64,000 bases of DNA from Lacrimispora amygdalina (GTDB lineage Bacteria > Bacillota > Clostridia > Lachnospirales > Lachnospiraceae), in NCBI RefSeq assembly GCF_900205965.1, contig NZ_OAOF01000008.1, positions 1 to 64,000 on the forward strand, given 5' to 3'. The number at the start of each line of letters is the position of its first letter. The stretch's first letter is position 1. This document shows positions 6,794-15,636 of the stretch, piece after piece. Below the pieces are notes generated by a model. The model did no database searches, was not told the origin of the DNA, and saw only the letters and a list, made by a program, of their open reading frames with translations. A program made the translations under genes and the position numbers.

Positions 6794-8593
6794 CTACCGA
6801 AGTTCATCTCTCCAGCATGCTACTCTTTTCTCATTGATTTCTTTTATTCTTCCAGGGTCAACCTTATAGTTTCTCCTGATATCCATCAGTCCATTGACCT
6901 CCTGCTGTACATCTGTAACCTGGGTGTAACAGTAGCCGCACACGTAAGGAATTTCTTTGATTGCCGTTGTGATGCTTTCGAATCGCTTTAAAAAGTCTTC
7001 TTCCGTGTTGACTTTATTCCCGTATCCCCAGCCATCCTTGTCTCTGTCAAATGCGATGCCTCCAAATTCACTAATGATTATTGGCTGTCCTTTGTAGGAG
7101 AATCCGTTTGCAAGAGCGGATTTGGAAGTGGAGTGATAAACTTCGGATGTCAGGATCTGGTCTTTGTATTGTGTATAACGCTTTTTAAGATTTTCTCCCG
7201 CTTCTTCATAGTCGTGCAGTGTGATAATATCGGATACCGTATGTTCCCAGCCGTCGTTTACAATTACCGGACGATGGGGGTCAATGCTTTTTGTCAGGTG
7301 ATAGATCCCTTCGGTAAAATGCTGCTGTGTTCTGTTTGTTTCAACCTGAGGGACGCCCCAGGATTCATTGACAGGAGTCCAGGTGATAATGGAAGGGTGG
7401 TTATAATTCTGTTTTACGATATCGAGCCATTCCTTTGTAAACAGCTCCACTGCTCTGTCAGAATAAACATAGGCAGCAGGTGCCTCGCTCCATACCAGCA
7501 TTCCCTTTACATCGCACCAGTAAAGGAATCGTTCATCCTCTGTTTTCTGATGCTTTCTTAAGCCGTTATAACCAAGTGCATGAATCTTGTCAATATCCTG
7601 GATTAACGCTTCCTCATCAGGAGGTGTCATATGAGTTTCTTCCCAATATCCCTGGTCGAGGATCAGCCTTTGATATAATGGGGCCCCGTTGAGCAGAATG
7701 TTGGGGCCTTCGATCCTTATCTCACGCATTCCAAAGTAAGACAATGCCTCGTCGAATAATTCCCCATGATACCATGTACAAAATCTGATATCATACAGGT
7801 TTGGTTCGGCAGGTGTCCACGTACGTATTCCCCAGGGGTAACCTGCCTCTGCAGCCTCCAGATCAATAGTAACTTTTGTTGGATTTTTTCCTATGGCTGT
7901 CAGTACTTTTGCCACAGGTCTGCCATCAAAGCTTACCTCTGCCGCCACCTCCAGTGCACTTACATCTAAGGCATCAGGATAATCCACTATATATTCCAGT
8001 TCCAGACTGCCTTCTGGTAAATTTGGTGTCATTTTAACCGAATGTAAGCTGATTTCCGGTACAGACTCCAGCCATACGGTTTTCCAGATTCCTGTTGTCT
8101 GTACGTACCAGCAGCCGAAATTTTCAGGTATCCAGCGCTGCTTTCCTCTGGGCTGCTGCGGGTCAGGATGATCCTCTGCCTTAACAACCACAAGGTTCTC
8201 TCCGTTGGTTACCAGGTTTGTGATATCAAAGGAAAAACGGGAATAACCGCCTTCGTGTACTCCGGCCAGCTGCCCATTAATCCACACTTTTGTAAAAAAA
8301 TCACTTCCCTCAAAGTGGAGTAATAGCTTATTGCCGGTTAATTTCATGTTATCCGCCTGAAATCTGCGGGCGTACCAAATAAAATGATGAAACTCTTCGT
8401 CATGAATTTTGCTTTTTTTTGTTTCGTAGGTAAAGGGTACACATATTTCTTTTCCCCCCTGGAAGCCCTGATTCCATCCTTCGGCCTCTCCTTTCTTCTC
8501 ATCGTCAAAACGGAAGTCCCAGATACCATTTAAACTGGTCCAGTTCTTGCGGACAAATTGCGGTCTTGGATAATCTTTTTGATAGCATAACAT
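6794..8593 (-). CDS. Glycoside hydrolase family 2 (beta-galactosidase/beta-glucuronidase type)
   Basis: A 599-residue cytoplasmic GH2 enzyme in the usual order: sugar-binding jelly roll (about 10-180), immunoglobulin-like domain (about 183-290), TIM barrel (about 295-595). The acid/base is Glu410 in TWTPVNESW and the nucleophile is Glu509 in IIISEFGG. It is short for LacZ (about 1000) and of the size of beta-glucuronidases and compact GH2 enzymes. Whether it acts on galactosides, glucuronides or mannosides cannot be settled from sequence. It has no signal peptide, so it works on imported oligosaccharides. It is the last gene of an operon with a CUT1 ABC transporter, 35 bases from the permease. 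Confidence 0.9.
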   Translation of the reverse strand: MLCYQKDYPRPQFVRKNWTSLNGIWDFRFDDEKKGEAEGWNQGFQGGKEICVPFTYETKKSKIHDEEFHHFIWYARRFQADNMKLTGNKLLLHFEGSDFFTKVWINGQLAGVHEGGYSRFSFDITNLVTNGENLVVVKAEDHPDPQQPRGKQRWIPENFGCWYVQTTGIWKTVWLESVPEISLHSVKMTPNLPEGSLELEYIVDYPDALDVSALEVAAEVSFDGRPVAKVLTAIGKNPTKVTIDLEAAEAGYPWGIRTWTPAEPNLYDIRFCTWYHGELFDEALSYFGMREIRIEGPNILLNGAPLYQRLILDQGYWEETHMTPPDEEALIQDIDKIHALGYNGLRKHQKTEDERFLYWCDVKGMLVWSEAPAAYVYSDRAVELFTKEWLDIVKQNYNHPSIITWTPVNESWGVPQVETNRTQQHFTEGIYHLTKSIDPHRPVIVNDGWEHTVSDIITLHDYEEAGENLKKRYTQYKDQILTSEVYHSTSKSALANGFSYKGQPIIISEFGGIAFDRDKDGWGYGNKVNTEEDFLKRFESITTAIKEIPYVCGYCYTQVTDVQQEVNGLMDIRRNYKVDPGRIKEINEKRVACWRDELR

Positions 8594-8628
8594 GAAGTTG
8601 ATTCTCCTTTATCTATTTTATACTTATG

Positions 8629-9459
8629 TCAACCCTTGACGCCGGACATGGTAATTCCCTGCACAATCTGTTTTTCGAAAATAAGATAAATGATAATGGC
8701 AGGCATTGACGCGATCATGTTGGCAGTCATTGGTTTTACATAATCCACGGTGTAAGTTCCGGCAAAGATGGGGATTCCCACAGGTAATGTGAATTTGTTG
8801 CTGTCCATCGTGCAAAGCAGAGGCCAGAGATAGTTATTCCAGCTTCCTATAAATGAAAAGATGCTGATGGTGGAAAGGACTGCCTTTGATAATGGCATGA
8901 TAATTCTGGCAAAAATCATAAGCTCTCCCGCCCCGTCAATCCTTGCTGCTTCAATCAGAGAGTCCGGGATGCCCTTAAAAAAAGTGACCATAATGACAAG
9001 ATTCATGGATGCTGCCACAGATGGCAGAATCAGACCTGCATATGTATCAATAACGTGGATGCTGTTTGCTGTAATAAACAGAGGAACAATAGTGGCTTCT
9101 CCGGGGACCATTAGTCCCAGTAAAAAATAAAGAAACAAATTATTTCTTCCTGTAAATTTAATTTTTGAGAGGGCATAAGCGGCCATGGCGGAGAAAAGAA
9201 GGGTTAACATAGTAACCAAAATTGCGACAATTACGGAGTTAAGCAGCCATTTCGCAACATCAGAGCCAATAATCAGATCCAGATAATTGCCAAAGGTATA
9301 AGGAGGGGAGAACCAGCTGGCTACGCTTTTAATCTGCTTTCCTTCATATTGCAGGGATACAAAGAATGCCCAGATCACCGGTGCCAGAAAAATGATGGCC
9401 ATCATCGCTGAAAGAAACGTCAAAACAACGCTTCCGGCATTTGTTTTCTTATGATTCAT
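8629..9459 (-). CDS. CUT1 sugar ABC transporter permease (MalG type)
   Basis: A 276-residue inner-membrane protein with six predicted helices. The EAA loop EAARIDGAGELMIFARIIMP, which contacts the ATPase, is about 80 residues from the C-terminus, which ends in the family-typical KG. It overlaps the upstream permease by 11 bases. No ATPase gene is present; in Firmicutes a shared MsmK/UgpC-type ATPase encoded elsewhere usually serves such systems. Confidence 0.9.
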   Translation of the reverse strand: MNHKKTNAGSVVLTFLSAMMAIIFLAPVIWAFFVSLQYEGKQIKSVASWFSPPYTFGNYLDLIIGSDVAKWLLNSVIVAILVTMLTLLFSAMAAYALSKIKFTGRNNLFLYFLLGLMVPGEATIVPLFITANSIHVIDTYAGLILPSVAASMNLVIMVTFFKGIPDSLIEAARIDGAGELMIFARIIMPLSKAVLSTISIFSFIGSWNNYLWPLLCTMDSNKFTLPVGIPIFAGTYTVDYVKPMTANMIASMPAIIIYLIFEKQIVQGITMSGVKG

Positions 9460-10348
9460 CTTTCTGTTCCCCCTTTTTTTGAATTGTCCTCTGAATGAGG
9501 GTACATACTACCAGGACGGCAAACAGTACATACGACATGGCAGCAGCATACCCCATATTGTTTTTCGTAAAACCTGTTTCGTAAATATACTGGATCAGGG
9601 GCTTTGTGCTTCCTGCCGGTCCCCCGGCTGTGATTAACTGAATCTGGCCAAATACTTTAAAGCTTGCAATGACCTGCAGCATAACAATTAAGTAAGTGGC
9701 GGGCTTTAGCAGTGGCAGGACAATGGACAGCAATTGCTGCCATTTTGCAGCACCATCGATTTCTGCTGCCTCATAAATTTCAGGCGGGATATCCTGTAAA
9801 GCTGATAAGTATAAAAGCATGGAAAAACCTACGGTCCACCATACCGTCATTACTGTGATGACTCCCCAGGCATGATTTGTGTCAATCAGCCACTGAATTT
9901 CTGTCCCTGATTCTAAAAAACCAATTGCATGAAGAATTCCGTTTACAAAGCCCATATAAGGTGCAAACATATATTTTGCTATAAAGGATGCAACTGAAAC
10001 AGATATAATACTGGGGAGATAATACGCAATTCGTAACCCCCTTCTGATCTTTACCGGTCTGTTGGCAAACAGGGCAAGTATAAAAGCCATGACTACCAGA
10101 AATGGGACGGAAAGAGTGACAAAGATAACTGTATGTTTCAGTGCATCAACAAATTTTTGATCTGATAAAAATTTAATATAATTATCCAGTCCTACATATT
10201 TTACCTTACCCATTAAGGACCATTTATGAAGACTTACATAAAGCCCCTGTATGACCGGCCATATGGTAAAGACCGTATATAAGGTAAAAAAAGGAAAGCA
10301 CAATCCGAGGCCTGTAGCCATATTTCTTAATTTTCTGCTTTTGATCAA
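9449..10348 (-). CDS. CUT1 sugar ABC transporter permease (MalF type)
   Basis: About 300 residues with six membrane helices and the EAA loop EAAEIDGAAKWQQLLSIVLP. I prefer the TTG start at 10,348, because GGGAGG is 8 bases upstream; a TTG at 10,372 would add eight residues. It forms the channel with the downstream MalG-type protein. It is separated from the binding-protein gene by a GC-rich hairpin that could set the ratio of binding protein to permease. Confidence 0.88.
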   Translation of the reverse strand: MIKSRKLRNMATGLGLCFPFFTLYTVFTIWPVIQGLYVSLHKWSLMGKVKYVGLDNYIKFLSDQKFVDALKHTVIFVTLSVPFLVVMAFILALFANRPVKIRRGLRIAYYLPSIISVSVASFIAKYMFAPYMGFVNGILHAIGFLESGTEIQWLIDTNHAWGVITVMTVWWTVGFSMLLYLSALQDIPPEIYEAAEIDGAAKWQQLLSIVLPLLKPATYLIVMLQVIASFKVFGQIQLITAGGPAGSTKPLIQYIYETGFTKNNMGYAAAMSYVLFAVLVVCTLIQRTIQKKGEQKDES

Positions 10349-10386
10349 ATTTCTGTCCTCCCAACTATACAAACCTTCTTCCTTAG

Positions 10387-10405
10387 AGGGGGATATGATC
10401 CCCCT
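10387..10405 (-). other. Hairpin between binding-protein and permease genes
   Basis: AGGGGGAT-ATG-ATCCCCCT is a perfect 8-bp GC-rich stem in the 70-base gap between two genes of one operon. It has no T-run, so mRNA processing, stabilisation of the upstream message or partial attenuation is more likely than termination. Confidence 0.6.
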
Positions 10406-10419
10406 TGGCTGTCATTTTA

Positions 10420-11832
10420 TTAAGGAAGATTTGATTCAAGCTCGTCGTAAAGGGCATCAACGCCGGATGCAGCATCACCCTTACCAGTCCAGATGGTATC
10501 AAGACTGTCAATCATGCCTTTCTTCATTCCATTAAAAGTTGATACTTTAGCGGGAAGCACCGCTTTTTCTACCTCGGACATATAGCTGCTTCTGTATGGA
10601 AGCGATTTATATTCCTCACTGGCAAGCACTTCCCTGCATGCTGGAATCTGACCAGATCCAGCCCAGGTTGTGCCCCCATTCATGGATGCAGACACCATAA
10701 ATTCCACTGCTGCCTTGCTGTCTGCCTCACTTCTTGCTTTTTTTACAGGGAGTATGAAGGTATGGGAATCCGCCCAGCAATTATCTGTGTCAAAGAGTTT
10801 TGGAAATGGCATAGGCACAAAGCTTAAGTTATCTGTCTGTTCAAAGGCACCGACAGCCCAGGTTCCACCGATGCAGATTCCAGCCTTTCCGCTCTGGAAA
10901 AATTTCTGGTGGTCATCAATCCCTTCCCTGACATAACCTTTGTCGTAGAGTCCTTTTACAAATTCTGCGGCCTTAACTGCCTTATCTTTATCAAGAGTGA
11001 CTTTTTTACCGTCATCGCTGACAATAGGAGTGCCTCCCATCTGAAAATAGACTGCCCACCATAAGCGGTATGGATCGTCTCCGTTGTTAGTGAGGGCAAT
11101 GGTAGAACCGTCCTCAGGAATCACTGCCTTGATTTTATCGCAGACAGCATAAAAATCATCTGCACTTTGAATATCAACCCCGCCGGTTCCGTTTAATGCC
11201 ACACCGGCCTTTTCTAATATACTTTTATTAAAATACATAATTTCTGCGTGTGTATCCAGGGGTATTGCATAGACTTCGCCGTCAAAAGTAACCGCATCTA
11301 TGGAAGCCTGGGAATAATGCTGGCTTAGATCGACCCCCTGTTCTTTAAGGTAGGAAGTAATGGGCTGCACTACGCCATCTTCTACTAACTGAGGCAGTGA
11401 AGAGGCGTGTGATATGCCGATATCCGGCCCTTTTCCAGCAGCGACAGCTGTCTGAAGCTTGGTATAATAGTCTGCCCAGACCAGCATGATGGACTGCACC
11501 TGTTTTGTAGGGGCGGTACTGTTATAATCTTCAATCATCTTTGACATAAAGCCGCCGTCGCCCCCGCTGAATAAGGACCACATTACCAGCTTGTTGGCAT
11601 CAACTGCGACCTGCTCAGGATTGTTGACTGTTCCGTCGTCATTGACATTCTTTGTTTCTTCCGCAGCAGCTGACGTATCTCCTGAAACTGTCTCCTTGCT
11701 CTCCTGTCCCCCTTTTGCTGACTGGGTTTCCTTGATGGTCTGGGTTGATGCGCTGCCAGTGCATCCTGCCAGTGCTGTCGTAACCAATACTGCTGCACCT
11801 AAGGCAGCCATCCAATACTTACTCCTTCTCAT
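10420..11832 (-). CDS. CUT1 extracellular sugar-binding lipoprotein
   Basis: 470 residues. An N-terminal lipoprotein signal with lipobox LAGC (Cys24) is followed by a Ser/Thr/Glu-rich linker, then a type-1 solute-binding fold with the motif DIGISHASSLPQLVEDG and aromatic residues typical of carbohydrate pockets (GTWAVG, WAGSGQIPA). It is anchored outside the membrane and feeds oligosaccharide to the two permeases. It is the first gene of the operon, with its own promoter about 100 bases upstream. The adjacent GH2 gene makes a beta-linked galactoside or glucuronide the likely cargo (inference). Confidence 0.9.
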   Translation of the reverse strand: MRRSKYWMAALGAAVLVTTALAGCTGSASTQTIKETQSAKGGQESKETVSGDTSAAAEETKNVNDDGTVNNPEQVAVDANKLVMWSLFSGGDGGFMSKMIEDYNSTAPTKQVQSIMLVWADYYTKLQTAVAAGKGPDIGISHASSLPQLVEDGVVQPITSYLKEQGVDLSQHYSQASIDAVTFDGEVYAIPLDTHAEIMYFNKSILEKAGVALNGTGGVDIQSADDFYAVCDKIKAVIPEDGSTIALTNNGDDPYRLWWAVYFQMGGTPIVSDDGKKVTLDKDKAVKAAEFVKGLYDKGYVREGIDDHQKFFQSGKAGICIGGTWAVGAFEQTDNLSFVPMPFPKLFDTDNCWADSHTFILPVKKARSEADSKAAVEFMVSASMNGGTTWAGSGQIPACREVLASEEYKSLPYRSSYMSEVEKAVLPAKVSTFNGMKKGMIDSLDTIWTGKGDAASGVDALYDELESNLP

Positions 11833-12100
11833 AATAACCTCCTTGTTTTAATTTGTTTTACCACAGATCAGCACACTGCTAATTAAGTAGAAAATGTAAT
11901 TAGTAACAGAAATGCTGATGTAATAAGGTAACAATACGCCTTTTTATTGTGTAAGTCAATATAAAATATGATAAATATAAGCAATATTTGTTAATTATTT
12001 ATATTTACAACAGTAATAATGTTACAATGGCGTTTTGTTTTCGCTTTATAAATGGTATTTCTGTGATAAAAATAATTGTTCATTCTTCTGGTATATGGCA
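11833..12100. other. Regulatory gap upstream of the binding-protein operon
   Basis: No gene seen. It is AT-rich and contains the operon promoter at 11,931-11,959. No strong palindrome was found; GTTAC occurs several times (for example on the minus strand near 11,905 and 11,930), but not as a clear operator. Confidence 0.5.
11931..11959 (-). promoter_or_regulatory. Promoter of the minus-strand sugar operon
   Basis: Minus strand: -35 TTGACT (11,954-11,959), 17-bp spacer, -10 TATTGT (11,931-11,936). This gives a leader of about 90 bases before the ATG. Confidence 0.7.
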
Positions 12101-12146
12101 ATAAAAAAACAACCATCTGGAAAATGATGATTTCCAAACAGCTGTT
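12101..12146 (-). terminator. Terminator of the ArsR-type regulator
   Basis: On the minus strand a 16-bp stem (wobble pairs included), starting AACAGCTGTTTGGAAA, is followed by seven T. It lies 16 bases beyond the stop codon. Confidence 0.85.
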
Positions 12147-12161
12147 TCGTTTTACCATATC

Positions 12162-13082
12162 TTAATATTCGATCTCCATTAAAATATCATGGGGATAGTC
12201 ACCGAAGGTCTTACCAAAAAGATTAAAGCCGCCTTCATACTTTGTATTTCTTTTATTGCCCATAGTCATGGTGATGAAGGCATTTTCTGAAAGAGTGATA
12301 TCACTGAGTCTGACCTTTGATGCATGCTCTCCATTGATATAGGTTCCGTCTCCCCTGATTTCCCATTTTACCCATATGCCGTACTGGGTAGAGCCGTTGG
12401 GCCAGAGGGAGGGGGTAAGTTTTCCTCTTCTTGATCCAAAATCACCCGGGCAGCACCATGTGGCACATTCGATGCCATTCACCCACAGGGTAATGTCGGA
12501 TTTCCAGTCTTCTGCATATCCAGGTGCTTCTGAACATATTTCCATCGCAAAGGAAAGACGCAAGGGCATTCTTTTGGCAGGCAGCTGATTGGGAAACTTA
12601 TAGGACACATATCCTTTGGATGTCCATAATAGTCCTGCTTCCAGTCGTTCCGGCAGATAAAAGCTGTACTCCTTATCTTCCATTCCAACAACTCCATGGG
12701 GAGTATATAATCCACAGGTAGGGGAAATGCTGCAGTCCACAAATGTGCCTACCGGCATTTCAATGCTTAATACTTCATTGATCTGGCTGTTTCTGGGAAG
12801 AAAACATAGATTTGCATAATCCTGCTTTCGGCTGCAGACCTTCATAGTTCCGTGGCTTCCGGGCTGTTCTTCCATACGGATTAAGTCGGCTGCCTCAAGG
12901 AGCTTTAAATGAAATGCGGCACTGGACTGAGGAAGACCAAGAGCTTCGGCAATCTGGCTGATGGAATAATTATCCTGATATAACAGTTTAATGATTTCTA
13001 ATCGAATGGGAGATGAAATTGCTTTGCCAAATTCACAGATTTCCTTGATGTTTTCCAGTGTGAAATCCTTGATTTTTGCCAT
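12162..13082 (-). CDS. ArsR-type winged-helix regulator with a large C-terminal beta-rich domain
   Basis: A 306-residue protein. Residues about 12-85 form an ArsR-like winged helix (SSPIRLEIIKLLYQD, then ISQIAEALGLPQSSAAFHLK). The remaining 200 residues are unlike metal-sensing ArsR proteins. They are rich in Trp, Tyr and Gly with predicted strands (ITLWVNGIECATWCC, YGIWVKWEIRGDGTYING), suggestive of a carbohydrate-recognising jelly-roll module. The protein lacks the paired Cys metal sites. It lies between two galactoside utilisation operons and is transcribed away from the galactan one, so it probably controls the neighbouring GH2/ABC operon. I recall similar uncharacterised predicted regulators beside sugar genes; no ligand is known to me. 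Confidence 0.75.
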   Translation of the reverse strand: MAKIKDFTLENIKEICEFGKAISSPIRLEIIKLLYQDNYSISQIAEALGLPQSSAAFHLKLLEAADLIRMEEQPGSHGTMKVCSRKQDYANLCFLPRNSQINEVLSIEMPVGTFVDCSISPTCGLYTPHGVVGMEDKEYSFYLPERLEAGLLWTSKGYVSYKFPNQLPAKRMPLRLSFAMEICSEAPGYAEDWKSDITLWVNGIECATWCCPGDFGSRRGKLTPSLWPNGSTQYGIWVKWEIRGDGTYINGEHASKVRLSDITLSENAFITMTMGNKRNTKYEGGFNLFGKTFGDYPHDILMEIEY

Positions 13083-13152
13083 GCCATCAACGTTCCTTTC
13101 TTTTTCGGTACTTTGGAGATTGGTTCTTTCCGGATCTATGTATTTGGTATTT

Positions 13153-13182
13153 ATAATACTCTATCTTCCGGCTTCCTGTCAA
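13153..13182 (-). promoter_or_regulatory. Promoter of the ArsR-type regulator
   Basis: Minus strand: -35 TTGACA (13,177-13,182), 18-bp spacer, -10 TATTAT (13,153-13,158), about 70 bases before the start codon. Confidence 0.65.
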
Positions 13183-13218
13183 TCTAAGAGTATCTGGGAT
13201 ATAGAATGTATAATTTCG

Positions 13219-13247
13219 AAAGCGCAATGGTTAAATGATTGCGCTTT
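13219..13247. promoter_or_regulatory. Palindrome with GCGCAA arms in the divergent gap
   Basis: AAAGCGCAAT (13,219-13,228) pairs with ATTGCGCTTT (13,238-13,247). It lies between two divergent promoters, where a terminator would make little sense. Its GCGCAA half-sites match those downstream of the galactan promoter, so it may be a distal LacI-type operator. Confidence 0.5.
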
Positions 13248-13304
13248 TGCATTAAATATAAGAGATAAAACAATAAATAATTACTAAATAATTAGAGATA
13301 TATA

Positions 13305-13333
13305 TTTACAATTTATATATATTGCCATATAAT
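13305..13333 (+). promoter_or_regulatory. Promoter of the galactan operon
   Basis: -35 TTTACA (13,305-13,310), 17-bp spacer, -10 TATAAT (13,328-13,333). The start point would be near 13,340, right at the first GCGCAAA repeat. Confidence 0.8.
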
Positions 13334-13342
13334 AAGAGCGTA

Positions 13343-13380
13343 GCGCAAACATAGTGCGCAAAATATAATAATTGCGCAAA
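13343..13380. promoter_or_regulatory. Three GCGCAAA operator-like repeats
   Basis: GCGCAAA occurs at 13,343-13,349, 13,356-13,362 and 13,374-13,380, from about +3 to +40 of the galactan transcript. The last sits in ATTGCGCAAA, containing the perfect palindrome TTGCGCAA centred on CG, as in LacI-family operators. The lacI-type gene of this operon is the likely binder. Confidence 0.65.
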
Positions 13381-13397
13381 GCAAAGGGGGATAATAA

Positions 13398-14699
13398 ATG
13401 AATAAAAAAAGATGGGGCTGTCTTGCGGCTGCTTTTACTCTGGCGGTGAGCATGACCGGAGTGATGCCCGAAACCAGTTATAATGCGAAAGCGGCTCAAA
13501 GGGACCTGGGGATAACGGAAGATTTTATCAGAGGAGTGGATATCTCAAGTGTTATGGCATTTGAACAATCCGGTAGGAAATTTTACTATTCCAATGGAAC
13601 TGAGGGTGACATATTTGATATTTTAAAAGATGCAGGAGTTAATTATATACGGGTACGCGTATGGAATGATCCTTACGATACGCAGACACACAAAGGTTAT
13701 GGTGGTGGAAATAATGATATATCAAAAGCAATTGCAATCGGACAGCGGGCCACTGCTCATGGAATGAAACTTCTGGTGGACTTTCATTATTCCGATTTCT
13801 GGGCAGATCCTGCAAAGCAATACGCACCAAAGGCCTGGAAGGATTATACTCCATCTCAAAAGGCCGATGCTGTTTATGATTTTACATATCATTCTCTATC
13901 TGAACTTTTGTCCTCCGGCGTGGATGTGGGAATGGTTCAGATTGGAAATGAGACAATGGGGACGATGGCGGGAATGGGCGGTCTTTATGATGGCGTATGG
14001 AATCTAACCACAGGTGTGGGTGCGGCAATGCAGAAAGGCTGTGAAGCGGTCAATGCAATTAATGCCAGATATGGTTTGAAGGGTGAGAGAGCTGTTCTGA
14101 AGGCACTTCATTTTACTGATCCCAATACAACTGCCGCCTGGTATGCGCAGCAGGCTGCTGAAAGAGGAATTGACTACGATGTGTTCGCGGTTTCTGCTTA
14201 TCCATTTTGGCACGGAAGTGGGGATGATCTGGCGGTAACCCTGAAAAATATTGCAAGGACCTATCATAAGAAAGTATTGGTAGCTGAAACTGCATATCCT
14301 TATACGTTTGCAGACGCAGATTCCACAGGAAATAATATCAGATCAAAAAGCGATATGTCTTTCAGCGAATATGAGGTCAGCGTCACTGGACAAAAGAAAG
14401 CGGTTTATGATATGTTTCTTGCCGTTGCTTCTGTAAACACCCAGGCAGGTACAAGGGGATTCGGGCTTGGCGTATTTTACTGGGAGCCTGCATGGCTTGG
14501 TGCAGATACGTCAGACAGCGGATTATATGGTACGGGTTATGCCTCTTCCGTATCAGGAAATTATGAGCTGCTGTTTCACGACAGAATTGTGGAGTATGCA
14601 TCAGAGGATAAAGGAAGCTCATGGGATAATATGGCAATGTTCGATTCAGGTGGCAGAGCTTTGGATTCTTTGCAGGTTTTTAAGCTCACCGGATATTAG
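13398..14699 (+). CDS. ganB: Secreted arabinogalactan endo-beta-1,4-galactanase (GH53)
   Basis: 433 residues. A signal peptide (MNKKRWGCLAAAFTLAVSMT, cleavage near AKA-AQ at about 33) leads to a GH53 barrel that cuts beta-1,4-galactan side chains of pectin outside the cell. Motifs: FIRGVDISS at the barrel start, RVRVWNDPYD, LVDFHYSDFWADPAKQ, the acid/base Glu185 in MVQIGNET and the nucleophile Glu297 in VAETAYP. No cell-wall anchor or extra binding module is seen, so it is released or loosely held. It is the first gene of a galactan operon with its transporter, regulator and GH42 enzyme, the same logic as the Bacillus subtilis gan cluster; the symbol is by analogy. Start: ATG 8 bases after GGGGG. 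Confidence 0.93.
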   Translation: MNKKRWGCLAAAFTLAVSMTGVMPETSYNAKAAQRDLGITEDFIRGVDISSVMAFEQSGRKFYYSNGTEGDIFDILKDAGVNYIRVRVWNDPYDTQTHKGYGGGNNDISKAIAIGQRATAHGMKLLVDFHYSDFWADPAKQYAPKAWKDYTPSQKADAVYDFTYHSLSELLSSGVDVGMVQIGNETMGTMAGMGGLYDGVWNLTTGVGAAMQKGCEAVNAINARYGLKGERAVLKALHFTDPNTTAAWYAQQAAERGIDYDVFAVSAYPFWHGSGDDLAVTLKNIARTYHKKVLVAETAYPYTFADADSTGNNIRSKSDMSFSEYEVSVTGQKKAVYDMFLAVASVNTQAGTRGFGLGVFYWEPAWLGADTSDSGLYGTGYASSVSGNYELLFHDRIVEYASEDKGSSWDNMAMFDSGGRALDSLQVFKLTGY

Positions 14700-14714
14700 A
14701 GAAGGGATAAGTTT

Positions 14715-15626
14715 ATGAAAGAGATGCAAAAAAGACTAAAGAAAAATAAAACGCTGCTTCTCATGCTGCTCCCTGCAAGTATATTTGTTGTTGTTTTCAG
14801 TTATATTCCTATGTTAGGTATTGTTGTAGCCTTTAAAAATTATAATTATACCAGTGGTTTTTTAAAAAGCCCCTGGGTAGGGCTTGATAATTTTCATTAC
14901 CTGTTTGCCACCGGTAAGATATGGGCGCTTACCAGAAATACACTGCTTTATAACATCGCTTTTATATTCTTTGGGATAATTTTTGAAGTGGGTTTTGCGG
15001 TTATGTTAAGCGAAATATCCGGAGCTATATTTAAAAAAGTATCACAGGGATTCATTTTTCTTCCATATTTTATTTCCTGGGTTGTGGTTTCCACCATCAT
15101 GCTGAATATTTTTGGAGAGAATGGGGTGCTGAACTCGGTACTGGGGGCTTTTGGAATCCAGGGCTTCAGCGTATATAGACAGGTGTCCCGATGGCCGGTT
15201 GTAATGGTAATGGTCAAGCTGTGGAAACAAACCGGGTATGGGACCGTCGTTTACCTGGCGGCAATTGCAGGAATCAGCCAGGAGATGACGGAAGCGGCGG
15301 AGATTGACGGGGCATCTGTCTGGCAGAAGATACGATATATTACTGTTCCCAGTATAAAACCCACCATCATAATTATGACACTGCTGGCAATCGGAAATAT
15401 ATTCCGGGGAGATTTTGGAATGTTTTATCAGCTGGTAGGTTCCAATCAGCTGCTGCTGCAATCATCGGACGTCATTGATACCTATGTTTACCGCTCTTTG
15501 ATTACAACACCTAATATAGGAATGTCGGCGGCGGCAGGTTTCTATCAGTCTGTGCTTTGCTTTGCAACCATCTGTACCGCAAACTACATAGTTAAAAAGG
15601 TTGATCCGGATTATACCTTGTTTTAG
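14715..15626 (+). CDS. Sugar ABC transporter permease (LplB/GanP type)
   Basis: 303 residues, six membrane helices, with the EAA loop EAAEIDGASVWQKIRYITVP and the N-terminal hallmark IPMLGIVVAFKNYN of LplB-type permeases. It starts 15 bases after the galactanase stop. It forms the channel for galacto-oligosaccharides with the next gene. No ATPase gene lies in the operon. Confidence 0.9.
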   Translation: MKEMQKRLKKNKTLLLMLLPASIFVVVFSYIPMLGIVVAFKNYNYTSGFLKSPWVGLDNFHYLFATGKIWALTRNTLLYNIAFIFFGIIFEVGFAVMLSEISGAIFKKVSQGFIFLPYFISWVVVSTIMLNIFGENGVLNSVLGAFGIQGFSVYRQVSRWPVVMVMVKLWKQTGYGTVVYLAAIAGISQEMTEAAEIDGASVWQKIRYITVPSIKPTIIIMTLLAIGNIFRGDFGMFYQLVGSNQLLLQSSDVIDTYVYRSLITTPNIGMSAAAGFYQSVLCFATICTANYIVKKVDPDYTLF

Positions 15627-15636
15627 GAGGGGGAAC

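Noticed and set aside
7133..7561. 142-codon plus-strand frame inside the GH2 gene
   Set aside because: Antisense shadow of a well-supported enzyme gene.
13219..13247. Terminator in the divergent regulator/galactanase gap
   Set aside because: No gene ends here on either strand; an operator role fits better, though not proven.
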